64,000 nucleotides of DNA from Utricularia gibba (GCA_002189035.1 NEEC01000195.1:1-64000), one strand, 5' to 3'. Shown: positions 12,101 through 26,400, counted from the first letter of the stretch. The notes: a model not told the origin generated them from the letters alone. Translations and numbers: made by a program.

Positions 12101-15100
12101 GCTTAGGCCTTGGCCCAAAGTAAGTTGTAGCCCGGCAAAGAAAGTGATGTATTTATTAACGTTCGGTTTTCGGTGTTGCCTACATGGTTTTTCAAGGAAC
12201 AGCTTCTCGTTTTGTGGCGGCCAGTCTCGCTAGGAACTTGGTCCGGGCCCGCGATTCTTTATGGCTCATGAGGACAAAAGGATGCAAATCGATGAAACAA
12301 TGTTGCATTTGTTTAAATTGCGATATCACGTGCACCCCACATGATTTTTTCAACAACTTACTTTATACTTGAGCAGGCGGTCTTTGGGTGCACCTGGAAC
12401 GGGACAAAGGTAGGTTTGGCTTGCCGAGAGTTAGTTGTAGTCCGGCAAATAAAGTGATGTATTTATTATCGTTCGGTTTTCGGGGGCTGCCTACATGGTT
12501 TTTTCAAGGAACCGCTTCTCGTTTGTGGCGGCCAGTCTCGCTGGGAACTTGGTCCTTGACCCCGATTCTGTATGGCTCATGAGGTCAACTGGATGCAAAT
12601 CGATTAAAAAAAATGATCATTTGTTTAAATTACGATGTCACGTGCACCCCACATGATTTTTTTAACAACTACTTTATACTGAGAGGCGGTCTTGGGGGGC
12701 ACTTGGAACCGGAAAAAGATCAGCTTAGGCCTTGGCCCAAAGTAAGTTGTAGCCCGGCAAAGAAAGTGATGTATTTATTAACGTTCGGTTTTCGGTGTTG
12801 CCTACATGGTTTTTCAAGGAACAGCTTCTCGTTTTTGGCGGCCAGTCTCGCTAGGAACTTGGTCCGGGCCCGATTCTTTATGGCTCATGAGGACAAAAGG
12901 ATGCAAATCGATGAATACAATGTTGCATTTGTTTAAATTGCGATATCACGTGCACCCCACATGATTTTTTCAACAACTTACTTTATACTTGAGAAGGCGG
13001 TCTTGGGTGCACTTGGAACGGAAAAAGGTCAGCTTAGGCTTGGCCCAAAGTAGTTGTAGCCCGGCAAATAAAGTGATGTATTTATTAACGTTCGGTTTTC
13101 GGGTTGCCTACATGGTTTTTCAAGGAACAGCTTCTCGTTTTGTGGCGGCCAGTCTCGCTGGAACTTGGTCCCCCGATTCTTTGGCTCATGAGGTCAACTG
13201 GATGCAAATCGATTAAAAAATGATGCATTTGTTTAAATTACGATGTCACGTGCACCCCACATGATTTTTTCAACTACTTTATACTTGAGAGGCGGTCTTT
13301 GGGTGCACTTGGAACCGGAAAAAGGTCAGCTTAGGCCTTGGCCCAAAGTAAGTTGTAGCCCGGCAAAGAAAGTGATGTATTTATTAACGTTCGGTTTTCG
13401 GGTTGCCTACATGGTTTTTCAAGGAACAGCTTCTCGTTTTGTGGCGGCCAGTCTCGCTAGGAACTTGGTCCGGGCCCGCGATTCTTTATGGCTCATGAGG
13501 ACAAAGGATGCAAATCGATGAATACAATGTTGCATTTGTTTAATTGCGATATCACGTGCACCCACATGATTTTTTCAACTTACTTTATACTTGAGAGGCG
13601 GTCTTTGGGCACTGGAACGGGACAAAGGTAAGGTTTGGCTTGCCGAAGTTAGTTGTAGTCCGGCAAATAAAGTGATGTATTTATTATCGTTCGGTTTTCG
13701 GGGGCTGCCTACATGGTTTTTCAAGGAACCGCTTCTCGTTTGTGGCGGCCAGTCTCGCTGGGAACTTGGTCCTTGACCCCGATTCTGTATGGCTCATGAG
13801 GTCAACTGGATGCAAATCGATTAAAAAAATGATGCATTTGTTTAAATTACGATGTCACGTGCACCCCACATGATTTTTTTAACAACTACTTTATACTTGA
13901 GAGGCGGTCTTGGGGGCACTTGGAACCGGAAAAAGATCAGCTTAGGCCTTGGCCCAAAGTAAGTTGTAGCCCGGCAAAGAAAGTGATGTATTTATTAACG
14001 TTCGGTTTTCGGTGTTGCCTACATGGTTTTTCAAGGAACAGCTTCTCGTTTTGTGGCGGCCAGTCTCGCTAGGAACTTGGTCCGGGCCGCGATTCTTTAT
14101 GGCTCATGAGGACAAAAGGATGCAAATCGATGAATACAATGTTGCATTTGTTTAAATTGCGATATCACGTGCACCCCACATGATTTTTTCAACAACTTAC
14201 TTTATACTTGAGCAGGGCGGTCTTTGGGTGCACCTGGAACGGGACAAAGGTAAGGTTTGGCTTGCACGAGAGTTAGTTGTAGTCCGGCAAATAAAGTGAT
14301 GTATTTATTATCGTTCGGTTTTCGGGGGCTGCCTACATGGTTTTTTCAAGGAACCGCTTCTCGTTTTGTGGCGGCCAGTCTCGCTGGGAACTTGGTCCTT
14401 GACCCCGATTCTGTATGGCTCATGAGGTCAACTGGATGCAAATCGATTAAAAAAATGATCATTTTTTAAATTACGATGTCACGTGCACCCCACATGATTT
14501 TTTCAACAACTTACTTTATACTTGAGAGGCGGTCTTGGGGCACTTGGAACCGGAAAAAGATCAGCTTAGGCCTTGGCCCAAAGTAAGTTGTAGCCCGGCA
14601 AAGAAAGTGATGTATTTATTAACGTTCGGTTTTCGGTGTTGCCTACATGGTTTTTCAAGGAACAGCTTCTCGTTTTGTGGCGGCCAGTCTCGCTAGGAAC
14701 TTGGTCCGGGCCCGCGATTCTTTATGGCTCATGAGGACAAAAGGATGCAAATCGATGAATACATGTTGCATTTGTTTAAATTGCGATATCACGTGCACCC
14801 CACATGATTTTTTCAACAACTTACTTTATACTTGAGCAGGCGGTCTTTGGGTGCACTGGAACGGGACAAAGGTAAGGTTGGCTTGCCCAAGTAGTTGTAG
14901 TCCGGCAAATAAAGTGATGTATTTATTATCGTTCGGTTTTCGGGGGCTGCCTACATGGTTTTTCAAGGAACCGCTTCTCGTTTTGTGGCGGCCAGTCTCG
15001 CTGGGAACTTGGTCCTTGACCCGATTCTGTATGGCTCATGAGGTCAACTGGATGCAAATCGATTAAAAAAAATGATGCATTTGTTTAAATTACGATGTCA

Positions 15101-17274
15101 CGTGCACCCCACATGATTTTTTCAACAACTTACTTTATACTTGAGGAGGCGGTCTTTGGGGCACTTGGAACCGGAAAAAGGTCAGCTTTGGCCTTGCCCA
15201 AAGTAAGTTGTAGCCCGGCAAAGAAAGTGATGTATTTATTAACGTTCGGTTTTCGGGTGCCTACATGGTTTTTCAAGGAACAGCTTCTCGTTTTGTGGCG
15301 GCCAGTCTCGCTGGGAACTTGGTCCGACCCGATTCTTATGGCTCATGAGGTCAACTGGATGCAAATCGATGAAAAAAATGATGCATTTGTTTAAATTGAT
15401 ATCACGTGCACCCCACATGATTTTTTCAACAACTTACTTTATACTTGAGAGGCGGTCTTTGGGTGCACTTGGAACGGGAAAAGGTCAGCTTGGCTTGCCC
15501 AAGTAGTTGTAGCCCGGCAAAAAAGTGATGTATTTATTAACGTTCGGTTTTCGGGGTTGCCTACATGGTTTTTCAAGGAACAGCTTCTCGTTTTGTGGCG
15601 GCCAGTCTCGCTGGGAACTTGGTCCGGGCCCGATTCTTTATGGCTCATGAGGACAAAATGCAAATCGATGAAAAAAATGTGCATTTGTTTAAATTACGAT
15701 ATCACGTGCACCCCACATGATTTTTTCAACAACTTACTTTATACTTGAGGAGGCGGTCTTGGGGCACTTGGAACCGGAAAAAGAAGCTTAGGCCTTGCCC
15801 AAAGTAAGTTGTAGTCCGGCAAATAAAGTGATGTATTTATTATCGTTCGGTTTTCGGGGTTGCCTACATGGTTTTTCAAGGAACCGCTTCTCGTTTGTGG
15901 CGGCCAGTCTCGCTGGGAACTTGGTCCTTGACCCCGATTCTGTATGGCTCATGAGGTCAACTGGATGCAAATCGATTAAAAAAATGATGCATTTGTTTAA
16001 ATTACGATGTCACGTGCACCCCACATGATTTTTTCAACAACTACTTTATACTGAGGAGGCGGTCTTGGGGGGCACTTGGAACCGGAAAAAGGTCAGCTTA
16101 GGCCTTGGCCCAAAGTAAGTTGTAGCCCGGCAAAGAAAGTGATGTATTTATTAACGTTCGGTTTTCGGTGTTGCCTACATGGTTTTTCAAGGAACAGCTT
16201 CTCGTTTTGTGGCGGCCAGTCTCGCTAGGAACTTGGTCCGGGCCCGCGATTCTTTATGGCTCATGAGGACAAAAGGATGCAAATCGATGAATACAATGTT
16301 GCATTTGTTTAAATTGCGATATCACGTGCACCCCACATGATTTTTTCAACAACTTACTTTATACTTGAGAGGCGGTCTTTGGTGCACCTGGAACGGGACA
16401 AAGGTAAGGTTTGGCTTGCACGAGAGTTAGTTGTAGTCCGGCAAATAAAGTGATGTATTTATTATCGTTCGGTTTTCGGGGGCTGCCTACATGGTTTTTC
16501 AAGGAACCGCTTCTCGTTTTGTGGCGGCCAGTCTCGCTGGGAACTTGGTCCTTGACCCCGATTCTGTATGGCTCATGAGGTCAACTGGATGCAAATCGAT
16601 TAAAAAAATGATGCATTTGTTTAAATTACGATGTCACGTGCACCCCACATGATTTTTTCAACTTACTTTATACTTGAGGAGGCGGTCTTGGGCACTTGGA
16701 ACCGGAAAAAGATCAGCTTAGGCCTTGGCCCAAAGTAAGTTGTAGCCCGGCAAAGAAAGTGATGTATTTATTAACGTTCGGTTTTCGGTGTTGCCTACAT
16801 GGTTTTTCAAGGAACAGCTTCTCGTTTTGTGGCGGCCAGTCTCGCTAGGAACTTGGTCGGGCCCGATTCTTTATGGCTCATGAGGACAAAAGGATGCAAA
16901 TCGATGAATACAATGTTGCATTTGTTTAAATTGCGATATCACGTGCACCCCACATGATTTTTTCAACAACTTACTTTATACTTGAGAAGGCGGTCTTGGG
17001 TGCACTTGGAACGGAAAAGATAGCTTAGGCTTGGCCCAAAGTAAGTTGTAGCCCGGCAAAGAAAGTGATGTATTTATTAACGTTCGGTTTTCGGTGTTGC
17101 CTACATGGTTTTTCAAGGAACAGCTTCTCGTTTTGTGGCGGCCAGTCTCGCTGGAACTTGGTCCCCCGATTCTTTATGGCTCATGAGGTCAACTGGATGC
17201 AAATCGATGAAAAAAATGTTGCATTTGTTTAAATTCGATATCACGTGCACCCCACATGATTTTTTCAACAACTT

Positions 17275-18206
17275 ACTTTATACTTGAGAAGGCGGTCTTT
17301 GGGTGCACTTGGAACCGGAAAAGATCAGCTTAGGCCTTGCCCAAAGTAAGTTGTAGCCCGGCAAAGAAAGTGATGTATTTATTAACGTTCGGTTTTCGGT
17401 GTGCCTACATGGTTTTTCAAGGAACAGCTTCTCGTTTTGTGGCGGCCAGTCTCGCTAGGAACTTGGTCCGGCCCGCGATTCTTTATGGCTCATGAGGACA
17501 AAAGGATGCAAATCGATGAATACAATGTTGCATTTGTTTAAATTGCGATATCACGTGCACCCCACATGATTTTTTCAACAACTTACTTTATACTTGAGGA
17601 GGCGGTCTTTGGGCACTTGGAACCGGAAAAAGATCAGCTTAGGCTTGCCCAAAGTAAGTTGTAGCCCGGCAAAGAAAGTGATGTATTTATTAACGTTCGG
17701 TTTTCGGGTTGCCTACATGGTTTTTCAAGGAACAGCTTCTCGTTTTGTGGCGGCCAGTCTCGCTAGGAACTTGGTCCGGGCCCGCGATTCTTTATGGCTC
17801 ATGAGGACAAAGGATGCAAATCGATGAATACAATGTTGCATTTGTTTAAATTGCGATATCACGTGCACCCCACATGATTTTTTCAACAACTTACTTTATA
17901 CTTGAGAAGGCGGTCTTTGGGTGCACTTGGAACCGGAAAAAGATCAGCTTAGGCCTTGGCCCAAAGTAAGTTGTAGCCCGGCAAAGAAAGTGATGTATTT
18001 ATTAACGTTCGGTTTTCGGTGTTGCCTACATGGTTTTTCAAGGAACAGCTTCTCGTTTTGTGGCGGCCAGTCTCGCTAGGAACTTGGTCCGGGCCCGCGA
18101 TTCTTTATGGCTCATGAGGACAAAAGGATGCAAATCGATGAATACAATGTTGCATTTGTTTAAATTGCGATATCACGTGCACCCCACATGATTTTTTCAA
18201 CAACTT
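17275..18206 (+). repeat. Three consecutive type A monomers (phase break)
   Basis: Copies with anchors 17409, 17717 and 18030 all carry the A markers aacagc, gctagg, gacaaa-gg and gatgaatacaatgttgc, with no B copy between them. The middle one differs in reading ttcgggttgcc. Strict A/B alternation would put a B at 17717. The run is a register shift of the dimer. Confidence 0.88.
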
Positions 18207-18513
18207 ACTTTATACTTGAGCAGGGGTCTTTGGGTGCACTGGAACGGGACAAAGTAAGGTTTGGCTTGCAAGAGTTAGTTGTAGTCCGGCAAATAAAGTG
18301 ATGTATTTATTATCGTTCGGTTTTCGGGGCTGCCTACATGGTTTTTCAAGGAACCGCTTCTCGTTTTGTGGCGGCCAGTCTCGCTGGGAACTTGGTCCTG
18401 ACCCCGATTCTGTATGGCTCATGAGGTCAACTGGATGCAAATCGATTAAAAAAAATGATCCATTTGTTTAAATTACGATGTCACGTGCACCCCACATGAT
18501 TTTTTAACAACAT

Positions 18514-19132
18514 ACTTTATACTGAGAGGCGGTCTTGGGGGCACTTGGAACCGGAAAAAAGATCAGCTTAGGCCTTGGCCCAAAGTAAGTTGTAGCCCGG
18601 CAAAGAAAGTGATGTATTTATTAACGTTCGGTTTTCGGTGTGCCTACATGGTTTTTCAAGGAACAGCTTCTCGTTTTGTGGCGGCCAGTCTCGCTAGGAA
18701 CTTGGTCCGGGCCCGCGATTCTTTATGGCTCATGAGGACAAAAGGATGCAAATCGATGAATACAAATGTTGCATTTGTTTAAATTGCGATATCACGTGCA
18801 CCCCACATGATTTTTTCAACAACTTACTTTATACTTGAGAAGGCGGTCTTTGGGTGCACTTGGAACCGGAAAAAGCTTAGGCCTTGGCCCAAAGTAAGTT
18901 GTAGCCCGGCAAAGAAAGTGATGTATTTATTAACGTTCGGTTTTCGGTGTTGCCTACATGGTTTTTCAAGGAACAGCTTCTCGTTTTGTGGCGGCCAGTC
19001 TCGCTAGGAACTTGGTCCGGGCCCCGATTCTTTATGGCTCATGAGGACAAAAGGATGCAAATCGATGAATACAATGTTGCATTTGTTTAAATTGCGATAT
19101 CACGTGCACCCCACATGATTTTTTCAACAACT
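18514..19132 (+). repeat. Two consecutive type A monomers (phase break)
   Basis: Anchors 18648 and 18958 are both A type through head and tail (aacagc, gctagg, gacaaaagg, attgcgatat). The first has the short form cggtgtgcc, and the second has a shortened head (ggaaaaagcttagg). The next copy (19263) returns to B. Confidence 0.88.
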
Positions 19133-21600
19133 ACTTTATACTTGAGAAGGCGGTCTTTGGGTGCACCTGGAACGGAAAAAGGTAAGGTTTGGCTTGCAGT
19201 TAGTTGTAGTCCGGCAAATAAAGTGATGTATTTATTATCGTCGGTTTTCGGGGGCTGCCTACATGTTTTTCAAGGAACCGCTTCTCGTTTTGTGGCGGCC
19301 AGTCTCGCTGGGAACTTGGTCCTTGACCCCGATTCTTATGGCTCATGAGGACAAAAGGATGCAAATCGATGAAAAAATGTTGCATTTGTTTAAATTGCGA
19401 TGTCACGTGCACCCCACATGATTTTTTCAACAACTTACTTTATACTTGAGAAGGCGGTCTTTGGGTGCACTTGGAACCGGAAAAAGATCAGCTTAGGCCT
19501 TGGCCAAAGTAAGTTGTAGCCCGGCAAAGAAAGTGATGTATTTATTAACGTTCGGTTTTCGGTGTTGCCTACATGGTTTTTCAAGGAACAGCTTCTCGTT
19601 TTGTGGCGGCCAGTCTCGCTAGGAACTTGGTCCGGGCCCGCGATTCTTTATGGCTCATGAGGACAAAAGGATGCAAATCGATGAATACAATGTTTTGTTT
19701 AAATTGCGATATCACGTGCACCCACATGATTTTTTCAACAACTTACTTTATACATGAGGAGGCGGTCTTGGGGGCACTTGGAACGGAAAAAGTCAGCTTA
19801 GGCCTTGCCCAAAGTAAGTTGTAGTCCGGCAAATAAAGTGATGTATTTATTAACGTTCGGTTTTCGGGGGTTGCCTACATGGTTTTTCAAGGAACAGCTT
19901 CTCGTTTTGTGGCGGCCAGTCTCGCTGGGAACTTGGTCCGGCCCCGATTCTTATGGCTCATGAGGTCAAAGGATGCAAATCGATTAAAAAAATGTTGCAT
20001 TTGTTTAAATTATATCACGTGCACCCCACATGATTTTTTCAACAACTTACTTTATACTTGAGAGGCGGTCTTTGGGTGCACTTGGAACCGGAAAAAGTCA
20101 GCTTAGGCCTTGCCCAAAGTAAGTTGTAGCCCGGCAAAAAAGTGATGTATTTATTATCGTTCGGTTTTCGGGTTGCCTACATGGTTTTTCAAGGAACGCT
20201 TCTCGTTTTGTGGCGGCCAGTCTCGCTGGGAACTTGGTCCTTGACCCCGATTCTGTATGGCTCATGGTCAACTGGATGCAAATCGATTAAAAAAAATGAT
20301 GCATTTGTTTAAATTACGATGTCACGTGCACCCCACATGATTTTTTTAACAACTTACTTTATACTTGAGAAGGCGGTCTTTGGGTGCACTTGGAACCGGA
20401 AAAAGATCAGCTTAGGCCTTGGCCCAAAGTAAGTTGTAGCCCGGCAAAGAAAGTGATGTATTTATTAACGTTCGGTTTTCGGTGTTGCCTACATGGTTTT
20501 TCAAGGAACAGCTTCTCGTTTTGTGGCGGCCAGTCTCGCTAGGAACTTGGTCCGGGCCCGCGATTCTTTATGGCTCATGAGGACAAAAGGATGCAAATCG
20601 ATGAATACAATGTTGCATTTGTTTAAATTGCGATATCACGTGCACCCCACATGATTTTTTTCAACAACTTACTTTATACTTGAGCAGGCGGTCTTGGGTG
20701 CACCTGGAACGGGAAAAGGTAAGTTTGGCTTGCACGAGAGTTAGTTGTAGTCCGGCAAAAAAGTGATGTATTTATTATCGTTCGGTTTTCGGGGGCTGCC
20801 TACATGGTTTTTCAAGGAACCGCTTCTCGTTTTGTGGCGGCCAGTCTCGCTGGGAACTTGGTCCTTGACCCCGATTCTGTATGGCTCATGGTCAACTGGA
20901 TGCAAATCGATTAAAAAAAATGATGCATTTGTTTAAATTATGATGTCACGTGCACCCCACATGATTTTTTAACAACTTACTTTATACTTGAGAAGGCGGT
21001 CTTTGGGGCACTTGGAACCGGAAAAAGATCAGCTTAGGCCTTGGCCCAAAGTAAGTTGTAGCCCGGCAAAGAAAGTGATGTATTTATTAACGTTCGGTTT
21101 TCGGTGTTGCCTACATGGTTTTTCAAGGAACAGCTTCTCGTTTGTGGCGGCCAGTCTCGCTAGGAACTTGGTCCGGGCCCGCGATTCTTTATGGCTCATG
21201 AGGACAAAAGGATGCAAATCGATGAATACAATGTTGCATTTGTTTAAATTGCGATATCACGTGCACCCCACATGATTTTTTCAACAACTTACTTTATACT
21301 TGAGCAGGCGGTCTTTGGGGCACCTGGAACGGGACAAAGGTAAGGTTTGGCTTGGAGAGTTAGTTGTAGTCCGGCAAATAAAGTGATGTATTTATTATCG
21401 TTCGGTTTTCGGGGCTGCCTACATGGTTTTTCAAGGAACCGCTTCTCGTTTTGTGGCGGCCAGTCTCGCTGGGAACTTGGTCCTTGACCCCGATTCTGTA
21501 TGGCTCATGAGGTCAACTGGATGCAAATCGATTAAAAAAAATGATGCATTTGTTTAAATTACGATGTCACGTGCACCCCACATGATTTTTTTAACAACAT

Positions 21601-22219
21601 ACTTTATACATGAGGAGGCGGTTTGGGCACTTGGAACCGGAAAAAGGTCAGCTTAGGCCTTGGCCCAAAGTAAGTTGTAGCCCGGCAAAGAAAGTGATGT
21701 ATTTATTAACGTTCGGTTTTCGGTGTTGCCTACATGGTTTTTCAAGGAACAGCTTCTCGTTTTGTGGCGGCCAGTCTCGCTAGGAACTTGGTCCGGCCCG
21801 CGATTCTTTATGGCTCATGAGGACAAAAGGATGCAAATCGATGAATACAATGTTGCATTTGTTTAAATTGCGATATCACGTGCACCCCACATGATTTTTT
21901 CAACAACTTACTTTATACTTGAGGAGGCGGTCTTGGGGCACTTGGAACGGAAAAAGTCAGCTTAGGCCTTGGCCCAAAGTAAGTTGTAGCCCGGCAAAGA
22001 AAGTGATGTATTTATTAACGTTCGGTTTTCGGTGTTGCCTACATGGTTTTTCAAGGAACAGCTTCTCGTTTTGTGGCGGCCAGTCTCGCTAGGAACTTGG
22101 TCCGGGCCCGCGATTCTTTATGGCTCATGAGGACAAAAGGATGCAAATCGATGAATACAATGTTGCATTTGTTTAAATTGCGATATCACGTGCACCCCAC
22201 ATGATTTTTTTAACAACTT
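21601..22219 (+). repeat. Two consecutive type A monomers (phase break)
   Basis: Anchors 21734 and 22043 are both complete A copies. The first starts with the tatacatgagg junction normally seen after B, the second with tatacttgagg. The next copy (22347) is B-headed with mixed tail markers (gattcttatgg, attgcgatgt). Confidence 0.88.
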
Positions 22220-23143
22220 ACTTTATACTTGAGAGGCGGTCTTTGGGTGCACTTGGAACGGAAAAGTTTGGCTTGCAAAAAGTTAGTTGTAGTCCGGCAA
22301 ATAAAGTGATGTATTTATTATCGTTCGGTTTTCGGGGGCTGCCTACATGGTTTTTCAAGGAACCGCTTCTCGTTTTGTGGCGGCCAGTCTCGCTGGGAAC
22401 TTGGTCCTTGACCCCGATTCTTATGGCTCATGAGGTCAACTGGATGCAAATCGATTAAAAAAATGTTGCATTTGTTTAAATTGCGATGTCACGTGCACCC
22501 CACATGATTTTTTCAACAACTTACTTTATACTTGAGAGGCGGTCTTTGGTGCACTTGGAACGGAAAAAGATCAGCTTAGGCCTTGGCCCAAAGTAAGTTG
22601 TAGCCCGGCAAAGAAAGTGATGTATTTATTAACGTTCGGTTTTCGGTGTTGCCTACATGGTTTTTCAAGGAACAGCTTCTCGTTTTTGGCGGCCAGTCTC
22701 GCTAGGAACTTGGTCCGGGCCCGCGATTCTTTATGGCTCATGAGGACAAAAGGATGCAAATCGATGAATACAATGTTGCATTTGTTTAAATTGCGATATC
22801 ACGTGCACCCCACATGATTTTTTCAACAACTTACTTTATACTTGAGAGGCGGTCTTTGGGGCACTTGGAACGGAAAAAGTCAGCTTAGGCCTTGGCCCAA
22901 AGTAAGTTGTAGTCCGGCAAATAAAGTGATGTATTTATTATCGTTCGGTTTTCGGGGGCTGCCTACATGGTTTTTCAAGGAACCGCTTCTCGTTTTGTGG
23001 CGGCCAGTCTCGCTGGGAACTTGGTCCTTGACCCCGATTCTGTATGGCTCATGAGGTCAACTGGATGCAAATCGATTAAAAAAATGATGCATTTGTTTAA
23101 ATTATGATGTCACGTGCACCCCACATGATTTTTTCAACAACTT

Positions 23144-23451
23144 ACTTTATACTTGAGAGGCGGTCTTTGGGTGCACTTGGAACCGGAAAAAGATCAGCTT
23201 AGGCCTTGGCCCAAAGTAAGTTGTAGCCCGGCAAAGAAAGTGATGTATTTATTAACGTTCGGTTTTCGGTTGCCTACATGGTTTTTCAAGGAACAGCTTC
23301 TCGTTTGTGGCGGCCAGTCTCGCGGAACTTGGTCCTTGACCCCGATTCTGTATGGCTCATGAGGTCAACTGGATGCAAATCGATTAAAAAAAATGATGCA
23401 TTTGTTTAAATTACGATGTCACGTGCACCCCACATGATTTTTTAACAACAT
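23144..23451 (+). repeat. A-head/B-tail hybrid monomer
   Basis: The head is type A (agatcagcttagg, gtagcccggcaaagaaag, ttattaacg, aacagc). The tail is type B (ccttgacccc, gattctgtatgg, gtcaactgg, gattaaaaaaa, attacgatgt). The switch falls in the identical block between aacagc and the gct-gg site, where the copy reads ctcgcggaac, a small gap at the switch. It follows a B copy ending attatgatgt and precedes an A, so the dimer phase slips by one. Confidence 0.85.
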
Positions 23452-26400
23452 ACTTTATACTTGAGAGGCGGTCTTGGGTGCACTTGGAACCGGAAAAAGT
23501 CAGCTTAGGCCTTGGCCCAAAGTAAGTTGTAGCCCGGCAAAGAAAGTGATGTATTTATTAACGTTCGGTTTTCGGTGTTGCCTACATGGTTTTTCAAGGA
23601 ACAGCTTCTCGTTTTGTGGCGGCCAGTCTCGCTAGGAACTTGGTCCGGGCCCGCGATTCTTTATGGCTCATGAGGACAAAGGATGCAAATCGATGAATAC
23701 AATGTTGCATTTGTTTAAATTGCGATATCACGTGCACCCCACATGATTTTTTCAACAACTTACTTTATACTTGAGCAGGCGGTCTTTGGGTGCACTGGAA
23801 CGGGACAAAGGTAAGGTTTGGCTTGCCCGAGTTAGTTGTAGTCCGGCAAATAAAGTGATGTATTTATTATCGTTCGGTTTTCGGGGGCTGCCTACATGGT
23901 TTTTCAAGGAACGCTTCTCGTTTTGTGGCGGCCAGTCTCGCTGGGAACTTGGTCCTTGACCCCGATTCTGTATGGCTCATGAGGTCAACTGGATGCAAAT
24001 CGATTAAAAAAAATGATGCATTTGTTTAAATTACGATGTCACGTGCACCCCACATGATTTTTCAACAACTTACTTTATACTTGAGAGGCGGTCTTTGGGG
24101 CACTTGGAACCGGAAAAAGATCAGCTTAGGCCTTGGCCCAAAGTAAGTTGTAGCCCGGCAAAGAAAGTGATGTATTTATTAACGTTCGGTTTTCGGTGTT
24201 GCCTACATGGTTTTTCAAGGAACAGCTTCTCGTTTTGTGGCGGCCAGTCTCGCTAGGAACTTGGTCCGGGCCCGCGATTCTTATGGCTCATGAGGACAAA
24301 AGGATGCAAATCGATGAATACAATGTTGCATTTGTTTAAATTGCGATATCACGTGCACCCCACATGATTTTTTCAACAACTTACTTTATACTTGAAGGCG
24401 GTCTTTGGGTGCACCTGGAACGGGACAAAGGTAGGTTTGGCTTGCACCGAGAGTTAGTTGTAGTCCGGCAAATAAAGTGATGTATTTATTATCGTTCGGT
24501 TTTCGGGGGCTGCCTACATGGTTTTTCAAGGAACCGCTTCTCGTTTTGTGGCGGCCAGTCTCGCTGGGAACTTGGTCCTTGACCCCGATTCTGTATGGCT
24601 CATGAGGTCAACTGGATGCAAATCGATTAAAAAAAATGATGCATTTGTTTAAATTACGATGTCACGTGCACCCCACATGATTTTTTTAACAACATACTTT
24701 ATACATGAGGAGGCGGTCTTTGGGGCACTTGGAACCGGAAAAGGTCAGCTTAGGCCTTGGCCCAAAGTAAGTTGTAGCCCGGCAAAGAAAGTGATGTATT
24801 TATTAACGTTCGGTTTTCGGTGTTGCCTACATGGTTTTTCAAGGAACAGCTTCTCGTTTTGTGGCGGCCAGTCTCGCTAGGAACTTGGTCCGGCCCCGAT
24901 TCTTATGGCTCATGAGGACAAAAGGATGCAAATCGATGAAACAATGTTGCATTTGTTTAAATTGCGATATCACGTGCACCCCACATGATTTTTTCAACAA
25001 CTTACTTTATACTTGAGCAGGCGGTCTTTGGGTGCACCTGGAACGGACAAAGGTTTGGCTTGCACCGAGAGTTAGTTGTAGTCCGGCAAATAAAGTGATG
25101 TATTTATTATCGTTCGGTTTTCGGGGCTGCCTACATGGTTTTCAAGGAACGCTTCTCGTTTTGTGGCGGCCAGTCTCGCTGGAACTTGGTCCTTGACCCC
25201 GATTCTGTATGGCTCATGAGGTCAAGGATGCAAATCGATTAAAAAAAATGATGCATTTGTTTAAATTACGATGTCACGTGCACCCCACATGATTTTTTTA
25301 ACAACTTACTTTATACATGAGGAGGCGGTCTTTGGGGGCACTTGGAACGGAAAAAGGTCAGCTTAGGCCTTGGCCCAAAGTAAGTTGTAGCCCGGCAAAG
25401 AAAGTGATGTATTTATTAACGTTCGGTTTTCGGTGTTGCCTACATGGTTTTTCAAGGAACAGCTTCTCGTTTTGTGGCGGCCAGTCTCGCTAGGAACTTG
25501 GTCCGGGCCCGCGATTCTTTATGGCTCATGAGGACAAAAGGATGCAAATCGATGAATACAATGTTGCATTTGTTTAAATTGCGATATCACGTGCACCCCA
25601 CATGATTTTTTCAACAACTTACTTTATACTTGAGCAGGCGGTCTTGGGTGCACCTGGAACGGACAAAGGTAAGGTTTGGCTTGCGAGAGTTAGTTGTAGT
25701 CCGGCAAATAAAGTGATGTATTTATTATCGTTCGGTTTTCGGGGCTGCCTACATGGTTTTTCAAGGAACCGCTTCTCGTTTTGTGGCGGCCAGTCTCGCT
25801 GGGAACTTGGTCCTTGACCCCGATTCTGTATGGCTCATGAGGTCAACTGGATGCAAATCGATTAAAAAAAATGATGCATTTGTTTAAATTACGATGTCAC
25901 GTGCACCCCACATGATTTTTTTAACAACATACTTTATACTTGAGGAGCGGTCTTGGGTGCACTTGGAACCGGAAAAAGGTCAGCTTAGGCCTTGGCCCAA
26001 AGTAAGTTGTAGCCCGGCAAAGAAAGTGATGTATTTATTAACGTTCGGTTTTCGGTGTTGCCTACATGGTTTTTCAAGGAACAGCTTCTCGTTTTGTGGC
26101 GGCCAGTCTCGCTAGGAACTTGGTCCGGGCCCGCGATTCTTTATGGCTCATGAGGACAAAAAGGATGCAAATCGATGAATACAATGTTGCATTTGTTTAA
26201 ATTGCGATATCACGTGCACCCCACATGATTTTTCAACAACTTACTTTATACTTGAGCAGGCGGTCTTTGGGTGCACCTGGAACGGACAAAGGTAAGGTTT
26301 GGCTTGCACCGAGAGTTAGTTGTAGTCCGGCAAATAAAGTGATGTATTTATTATCGTTCGGTTTTCGGGGCTGCCTACATGGTTTTTCAAGGAACCGCTT

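Larger units (their letters stand above)
1..17584 (+). repeat. Array block I: A/B alternation with many eroded copies
   Basis: Anchor positions (A, B, m = mosaic or eroded): 137A 450B 761A 1066m 1372A 1681m 1988A 2285m 2597A 2906m 3220A 3533B 3842A 4151B 4459A 4767m 5080A 5391m 5701A 5993m 6299A 6613B 6923A 7232m 7543m 7850A 8161m 8470A 8780B 9089A 9397m 9703A 10011B 10321A 10634B 10944A 11251m 11563A 11871B 12184A 12495B 12806A 13112m 13411A 13713B 14023A 14337B 14647A 14955B 15265m 15565m 15868B 16179A 16491B 16799A 17105m 17409A. Most mosaics occupy B slots while the A copies between them are intact. B-to-A junctions here read tttatactgag or tttatacttgag, never tatacatgag. B copies have ttgcacgagag, not the ttgcaccgagag form seen further right. 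Confidence 0.9.
17585..24695 (+). repeat. Array block II: phase breaks and mixed monomers
   Basis: Anchors: 17717A 18030A 18338B 18648A 18958A 19263B 19573A 19879m 20181m 20493A 20804B 21115A 21423B 21734A 22043A 22347B(mixed) 22657A 22967B 23278m 23586A 23896B 24207A 24518B. Alternation breaks repeatedly: A-A neighbours occur three times, and an A-head/B-tail hybrid lies at 23278. The junction variant tatacatgag first appears here (about 19751 and 21607). The form ttgcaccgagag of the B head first appears near 24445. The block is a transition between the left and central sequence domains. Confidence 0.88.
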
